Made by a program: the position numbers and the translations under genes. Below are positions 60,801 through 64,000 of a stretch of DNA of 64,000 nucleotides, piece by piece (within the stretch, counting starts at the first letter, position 1; every line of letters begins with the position of its first letter). The stretch is taken from the NCBI GenBank assembly GCA_037013685.1, contig CM072898.1:2852001-2916000 (forward strand), written 5' to 3'. The notes beneath the pieces are model-generated. The model made no database searches, was not told where the DNA came from, and saw only the letters and a list, made by a program, of their open reading frames with translations. The DNA comes from Acridotheres tristis (taxonomy: Eukaryota > Chordata > Aves > Passeriformes > Sturnidae).

Positions 60801-63384
60801 AACAAAAAAGTTAATTAGCTGAGGAACTTCCCTGAACTTACCAGGTTTCTGTCTGCATGGCTTTCTTTTGACTCGTGGTCCAATTCCTTGTCCTTCTTTC
60901 CAGCCCATTTTTCTTAACAGTTCAACCCCAACTGTTATTCTAAAAAGAAAACAAAACCCAAAATTACTTCACTATTCTTATTAAACCACACCTTTATTAT
61001 CTGTTGATAAATAATGTACGTGTATAATATGTGAACTTCTGGTTTTATATCCTGCTTTAAAATAAAACCTGAATGTGTCAGTATTTGCATACACACTACC
61101 TTACAGTTTAAAAATGTTTATTTGGTACAAGTCTGCACGTTCAAAACAAAAATTCAGGTGGAGGTCACTCAGGAAATGTAACACTGCAGGATCTTCCAGT
61201 CTCACAATTATGGCAGTCAAATGTTACTTTACTAAGCAATACAAGACTTCTAAGGGAAAGGAAGGGTTTGGCAAACTTTTATGTAAATTTACTTACTTAG
61301 ATGGTCCTATTAAATCATCAAATGCAGTGGTTCCTGGAATGGGAGCAACTACTCCTGCAATCTGTCTGGCTTTCTCCTTTATTCTGTCTTTAGCTTTAGA
61401 TGCAAAATCATCTGTAGTTGTAATATCTTTTGGTGCTATCCCAAATTCACTAAGATCCTGGAAATATACACAAAATGAAAACATTTAGATTAAACATCCT
61501 TCAAATTCTTACTTACTGTAATAGTAAAATAATGAAAAAGGCATATGACCTTCACATTTGCTAATTTTCTCAGGCCACTTATACAGCTGTCTTTGCAAGA
61601 ACTTTAGTGGAAATATCTCACACGGATTCAAAAGTAATTGCATTTTCTGATAAAGTAAAAAGATTGAGTTCTGGTTTTATTTTTTAATAGTGACATTACA
61701 GGAGTTTCTTAAGTGAACCTATGAAATAGTCTATATAACCTGGTAGGATAACACTGTATACAAGAAGAATTGTCAAGGTTACTTCAATTTTTGCTGTCAT
61801 GGCAACTATTTACACAAGTTTTCAATTAATTTCTAAATTTACCTCTTCATCCATGAAGTCTTCTGGTCCAAGAGTGGTTCTATCTGCTCTCTTCTGCCGT
61901 GATGATACAAAAGCTGAAGGTGTCCATCCTTTAAAGTTAAATATTTAAGTAAGATACTTAAGGCAGAATAGTATTCAAAAACAATTCAAACATTTCAACC
62001 TTACATCTTAAGGATACATCAAAGGAATATCTGTAAAATTACAGTCCAAAAACTCAAGGAGAAATAACTGAAATTGCAATACTATTTCAACTATTCACAG
62101 TATAAGGAGCAGCAGCAACCAAAACGTTTAATGACAGTTAATTTTTTTTCACTAACATGACAATATGGGTCTCAATTTAATTATTCCCAGAAGACAGGAA
62201 AATATCTAACCTTCCTTTGTACCAACAGTGTTGAAGTATCCAGCAGAAAAGCCCCCAGTAAAGGCGCCATGGAAACGCTGGTATCGTCCCTTTGCATCTT
62301 TAACAGTCTGTTCTTGAAGAGGAACTGGCTTTTTAATTCGTTCACCTACAATCAAATACATCAGAAAATAAGACACAACTTTACATGAAGAAGCAACTTC
62401 CTACTTCCTCCAGAAGTCATTTCTTCCAAGTAAGAACAGAATCAAACACTAGCCACCCTGACGTGGAAATCATCAGCAGTTTACATTTATTTCCACTCCA
62501 TTTTAACTATATATTTGTATACATCATTGATGGACACTGGTAAAGGAAAAACATTAAGTGTTCACACCAAAATCCTTAATTGCACTGACTTATGAGAACA
62601 TGGGATTTCTTCTTGTGAAAGGAAACTCGTAGTTTTTAAGTATGCAAGACCATTGTCAGCATTCCTTCACTTCAGTAATTGCTTGAGAAATTACACACTA
62701 AAAGTGTCTAAACTGAAACAAAACACAAACAAAACACAAACAAAACATTTAGCCCTTTTAAACAATATTTCTTGAATCAAGTGGCACAGACTTGAGAGTC
62801 ACAACCGTATCTTAGTCCTTCAACGATGCCCTGTGCATCTCATCAATCTAAACATCGGGCGGTCAGATTAGCATAACTGCGTACACTTGAACTGTCATAT
62901 TTGAACTGTACTTTTTTTTTTTTTTTCCCAGGGGCTGGGGGAAAGGACAGAAGCAAAGACCAGCACCAGACCACCCAGGGTATCGCAGCCACAGCTACAA
63001 ACAGGTGCAGTGCCGCGAAGGCCTTTCCCCACTGCGCTCCCAGGCCCTATCCCAGGCCGGACCCTCTCGGAGGACGGCACGGCTGCCGAGAAAGGCCCCA
63101 CGCCAGCAGGAGGAAGGGAAGCAAGGCCCACAGCCCACATCTCCCCAAAGGAAGGGCTGGAGGGCGTTCAGCACCAACCGGACCGGACCGCGCAGGCCCT
63201 TCGGGACACCCCGGCCCCTCACGCCGGCCCGCTCTCCGGCGCTCACCACAAGGCATTGACAGAGAGACGGAGGAGGAGCAGACAAACCTCCCGGGGGTCC
63301 CTTACCCTCCTGCAGGGGCTGCAGCGCGCTTCCATAGCTCACCAAATCCTCCTCCTCGCTGTCGCTGCTCTCCACCGCCGCCAT
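48872..63384 (-). CDS. GPATCH1: GPATCH1, G-patch domain protein 1 (complete, 20 coding exons)
   Basis: Nuclear RNA-processing protein; G-patch proteins activate DEAH-box helicases, and DHX35 is the partner usually cited for GPATCH1 (family knowledge). I read 20 coding exons on the minus strand; all have GT donors and AG acceptors and the phases join without a break (2814 nt, 937 residues plus TGA; human is about 931). The acidic start [20 protein letters not shown] is followed by the conserved N-terminal domain (about residues 27-120), the G-patch at about 155-185 ([15 protein letters not shown]), FKPFAK and EKQKRYE motifs (exon 11), TEWERGRE (exon 12), [15 protein letters not shown] (exon 13), an acidic Ser-rich stretch (exon 16), EEFGPKLPP (exon 17) and a Lys-rich nuclear-localisation tail (exons 18-19). 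The start ATG lies in a YY1-type motif. No frameshift or early stop was seen. The promoter is probably shared with a divergent gene outside the window (RHPN2 in mammals). Confidence 0.97.
50009..50154 (-). CDS. GPATCH1: GPATCH1 coding exon 19
   Basis: Encodes about residues 883-931: a Lys/His-rich run ([17 protein letters not shown]), a Ser/Asp acidic stretch and the conserved LSPKELLR motif. The donor GAGAAG|GTAAGC splits an Arg codon. Confidence 0.95.
50665..50789 (-). CDS. GPATCH1: GPATCH1 coding exon 18
   Basis: Encodes about residues 841-882. Starts [10 protein letters not shown] and ends in a dense Lys/Arg stretch ([12 protein letters not shown]), the first part of a bipartite-like nuclear localisation region. 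Confidence 0.95.
51259..51369 (-). CDS. GPATCH1: GPATCH1 coding exon 17
   Basis: Encodes about residues 804-840, a variable Thr/Ser-rich stretch leading to [11 protein letters not shown], the conserved late motif. The donor is TCTTCTG|GTGGGT. Confidence 0.94.
52095..52305 (-). CDS. GPATCH1: GPATCH1 coding exon 16
   Basis: Encodes about residues 734-803: [19 protein letters not shown] and a Ser/Glu-rich acidic run. The acceptor is a NAGNAG type (TTAG|CAG|GTAGC), so the first Gln may be optional. Confidence 0.94.
52938..53107 (-). CDS. GPATCH1: GPATCH1 coding exon 15
   Basis: Encodes about residues 677-733: [20 protein letters not shown] and [16 protein letters not shown]. The donor reads ACTGTG|GTGAGT. 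Confidence 0.95.
53441..53574 (-). CDS. GPATCH1: GPATCH1 coding exon 14
   Basis: Encodes about residues 632-676, with [20 protein letters not shown] followed by a Thr/Ser/Lys-rich linker. Confidence 0.95.
53855..53982 (-). CDS. GPATCH1: GPATCH1 coding exon 13
   Basis: Encodes about residues 590-632: [20 protein letters not shown] and [12 protein letters not shown], the most conserved block of the C-terminal half. Confidence 0.96.
54233..54414 (-). CDS. GPATCH1: GPATCH1 coding exon 12
   Basis: Encodes about residues 529-589: [20 protein letters not shown], then [11 protein letters not shown] and KVEVPRDQE. The intron before it is the longest in the gene (about 1.7 kb). Confidence 0.96.
56153..56440 (-). 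CDS. GPATCH1: GPATCH1 coding exon 11
   Basis: The largest exon, about residues 433-528. Contains [19 protein letters not shown], a Ser/Ala-rich linker, and [20 protein letters not shown]. Confidence 0.96.
57043..57247 (-). CDS. GPATCH1: GPATCH1 coding exon 10
   Basis: Encodes about residues 365-432 and opens with [19 protein letters not shown], a strongly conserved family block; it ends QLGETELK. A (CT)n tract lies about 39-61 nt upstream of its acceptor. Confidence 0.96.
57286..57308. repeat. (GA)n microsatellite
   Basis: About eleven GA units in GPATCH1 intron 9; on the coding strand it is a (CT)n tract close upstream of the exon 10 acceptor. Confidence 0.9.
58289..58368 (-). CDS. GPATCH1: GPATCH1 coding exon 9
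   Basis: 27 codons including the split first one: [16 protein letters not shown] and SAPIK. The acceptor is TTTTGTAG|GGCC and the donor CAAG|GTAAGC. Confidence 0.95.
59128..59275 (-). CDS. GPATCH1: GPATCH1 coding exon 8
   Basis: Encodes about residues 289-337: [20 protein letters not shown], then [20 protein letters not shown]. The donor AAAAAAA|GTAAG follows an A-run. Confidence 0.96.
60081..60326 (-). CDS. GPATCH1: GPATCH1 coding exon 7
   Basis: 82 codons in phase 0 at both ends. Contains [33 protein letters not shown] and the GRKLGITGQ end motif. Confidence 0.96.
60651..60709 (-). CDS. GPATCH1: GPATCH1 coding exon 6
   Basis: A short 59-nt exon encoding [20 protein letters not shown], the conserved segment just after the G-patch. 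Its borders are CTTACAG|ATCC and TGAG|GTATTG. Confidence 0.96.
60842..60939 (-). CDS. GPATCH1: GPATCH1 coding exon 5 (G-patch)
   Basis: Encodes about residues 154-186 and carries the G-patch core [19 protein letters not shown] followed by a basic stretch. The defining glycines and the Met-Gly-Trp are all present. Confidence 0.97.
61297..61457 (-). CDS. GPATCH1: GPATCH1 coding exon 4
   Basis: Encodes about residues 101-154: [20 protein letters not shown], then a Lys/Arg helix and [16 protein letters not shown]. The donor is the tandem TCTAA|GTAAGTAA; only the first GT keeps the frame into exon 5. Confidence 0.95.
61843..61928 (-). CDS. GPATCH1: GPATCH1 coding exon 3
   Basis: Encodes about residues 72-100: [16 protein letters not shown] followed by GPEDFMDEE. 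It ends in phase 0 at GAG|GTAAAT. Confidence 0.96.
62211..62345 (-). CDS. GPATCH1: GPATCH1 coding exon 2
   Basis: Encodes about residues 27-71, with the conserved [13 protein letters not shown] and [20 protein letters not shown] motifs of the N-terminal domain. The acceptor is TTGTAG|GTGAA and the donor GGAAG|GTTAG. Confidence 0.96.
63306..63384 (-). CDS. GPATCH1: GPATCH1 coding exon 1
   Basis: Encodes residues 1-26 plus one base of codon 27. The ATG is chosen because the acidic Ser/Glu/Asp run and the LVSYG motif right after it are the known family N-terminus. The donor reads GGAGG|GTAAGG. Confidence 0.96.
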
Positions 63385-63387
63385 CTT
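63377..63387 (-). promoter_or_regulatory. YY1-type motif at the GPATCH1 start codon
   Basis: Minus-strand AAGATGGCGGC, the canonical YY1 element, contains the initiation ATG. A similar ACATGGCGGCG lies about 25 bp away on the plus strand (63409-63419), which would suit a two-way promoter. Motif match only. Confidence 0.6.
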
Positions 63388-63439
63388 ACACGACGGTGGC
63401 CGCGCGGGACATGGCGGCGTCACAGGGGGGAGGCGGAGC

Positions 63440-64000
63440 CGCCGGCCCCGCCAGGCACCTCCCGCCTCCGGGGAGCTCTGTGAGGGACCGGGACCCCTCC
63501 CGGCACCTCCCGCCTCCGGGGGAGCTCTGTGAGGGACCGGGACCCCTCCCGGCACCTCCCGCCTCCGGGGAGCTCTGTGAGGGACCGGGACCCCGCGCCC
63601 GGCACCTCCCGCCTCCGGGGGAGCTCTGTGAGGGACCGGGACCCCGCGCCCGGCACCTCCCGCCTCCGGGGGAGCTCTGTGAGGGACCGGGACACTGCAC
63701 AGCCGGGACCCCGCCCGGCATCTCCCGGCTCCGGGGAGCTCTGTGAGGGACCGGGACCCCTCCCGGCATCTCCCGGCTCCGGGGAGCTCTGTGAGGGACC
63801 GGGACCCTACACAGCCGGGACCCCGCCCGGCATCTCCCGGCTCCGGGGAGCTCTGTGAGGGACCGGGACCCTACACAGCCGGGACCCCGCCCGGCACCTC
63901 CCGCCTCCGGGAGCGCTCTGTGAGGGACCGGGACCCCGCCCGGCACTTGCCGCCTCGGGGAGCTCTCTGTGAGGGACCCGCACCCTGCACGGCCGGGACG
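63440..64000. repeat. GC-rich minisatellite in the GPATCH1 5' flank
   Basis: About ten imperfect copies of a unit near 50 bp, each with GAGCTCTGTGAGGGACCGGG followed by a C-rich arm ending CGCCTCCGGGG or CGGCTCCGGGG. Some copies carry an extra CACAGCCGGGACCCCG insert. The array starts about 55 bp upstream of the GPATCH1 ATG and reaches the window end, so its full length is unknown. Long open frames here on both strands are products of the repeat. Confidence 0.9.

Larger units (their letters stand above)
48894..63305 (-). other. GPATCH1 introns
   Basis: Nineteen introns, from about 130 nt (between exons 5 and 6) to 1738 nt (between exons 11 and 12). They are AT-rich apart from intron 1, whose upstream 350 nt belong to the promoter CpG island and which carries a poly-T run near 62911-62926. 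I saw no exon of another gene, no RNA gene and no large mobile element in them. Confidence 0.6.
62950..63440. promoter_or_regulatory. GPATCH1 CpG-island promoter
   Basis: CpG- and GC-rich sequence covers exon 1 and the first part of intron 1, sharply different from the AT-rich introns. There is no TATA box near the ATG, as expected for a housekeeping promoter. The transcription start is not visible from sequence. Confidence 0.7.

Noticed and set aside
62901..63746. A 281-codon plus-strand frame opposite GPATCH1 exon 1.
   Set aside because: It overlaps the real GPATCH1 exon and runs into the GC-rich tandem repeat; its composition explains the absence of stops.
63386..63946. A 186-codon minus-strand frame upstream of GPATCH1.
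   Set aside because: Product of the roughly 50-bp tandem array; the residue pattern repeats with the unit.

Overview
This is vertebrate, almost certainly avian, nuclear DNA. The evidence is AT-rich sequence with large introns, several CR1 retroposon fragments ending in the bird-type tail (GATCTTTAAGG...CCTTCCAACCC...ATTCTGTG), an avian-type ERVL relic and the gene pair LRP3/GPATCH1. In mammals this pair lies in a conserved block near CEBPA; from memory the bird counterpart is chromosome 11. The density of LTR-like pieces would suit a songbird, but the species cannot be fixed from the sequence.

Two protein genes can be read exon by exon, both on the minus strand. GPATCH1 (63384 to 48872, coding) is complete: 20 coding exons with GT/AG borders and matching phases throughout, 937 residues, intact G-patch, and two poly(A) signals at 48609-48627. 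LRP3 is partial: exon 1 (signal peptide start), a 48-nt exon 2 and exon 3 (start of the first CUB domain) span 15762 to 3116, and the rest lies beyond position 1. A tRNA-Thr(AGT) gene on the minus strand (37974-38046) sits in a CpG-rich patch.

Layout from left to right: LRP3 introns with LTR-like pieces and a 26-copy, 20-bp GC-rich minisatellite (1-15695); the LRP3 CpG-island promoter with a divergent 858-nt open frame of unknown status (15240-17088); a gene-poor stretch (17.1-26.6 kb); a repeat cluster with two LTR-like units, a CR1 piece and a decayed minus-strand ERVL relic lacking the RT catalytic block (26.7-31.5 kb); gene-poor DNA with a 1.3-kb CR1 (34.9-36.2 kb); the tRNA-Thr patch between two LTR remnants (37.7-38.95 kb); a second CpG island with a strong CTCF-type site and a probable solo LTR beside it (41.5-42.4 kb); more CR1 pieces (44.8-48.4 kb); GPATCH1; and a roughly 50-bp GC-rich tandem array in the GPATCH1 5' flank that runs to the window end.

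The genes share no operon-like logic. GPATCH1 is a nuclear RNA-processing factor and LRP3 a membrane receptor of the LDL-receptor family; they are neighbours by conserved synteny. WDR88, which lies between them in mammals, was not recognised here. No clearly new biological system was found. The best leads are the divergent open frame at the LRP3 promoter, the CTCF-bearing CpG island, and several splice-site features.
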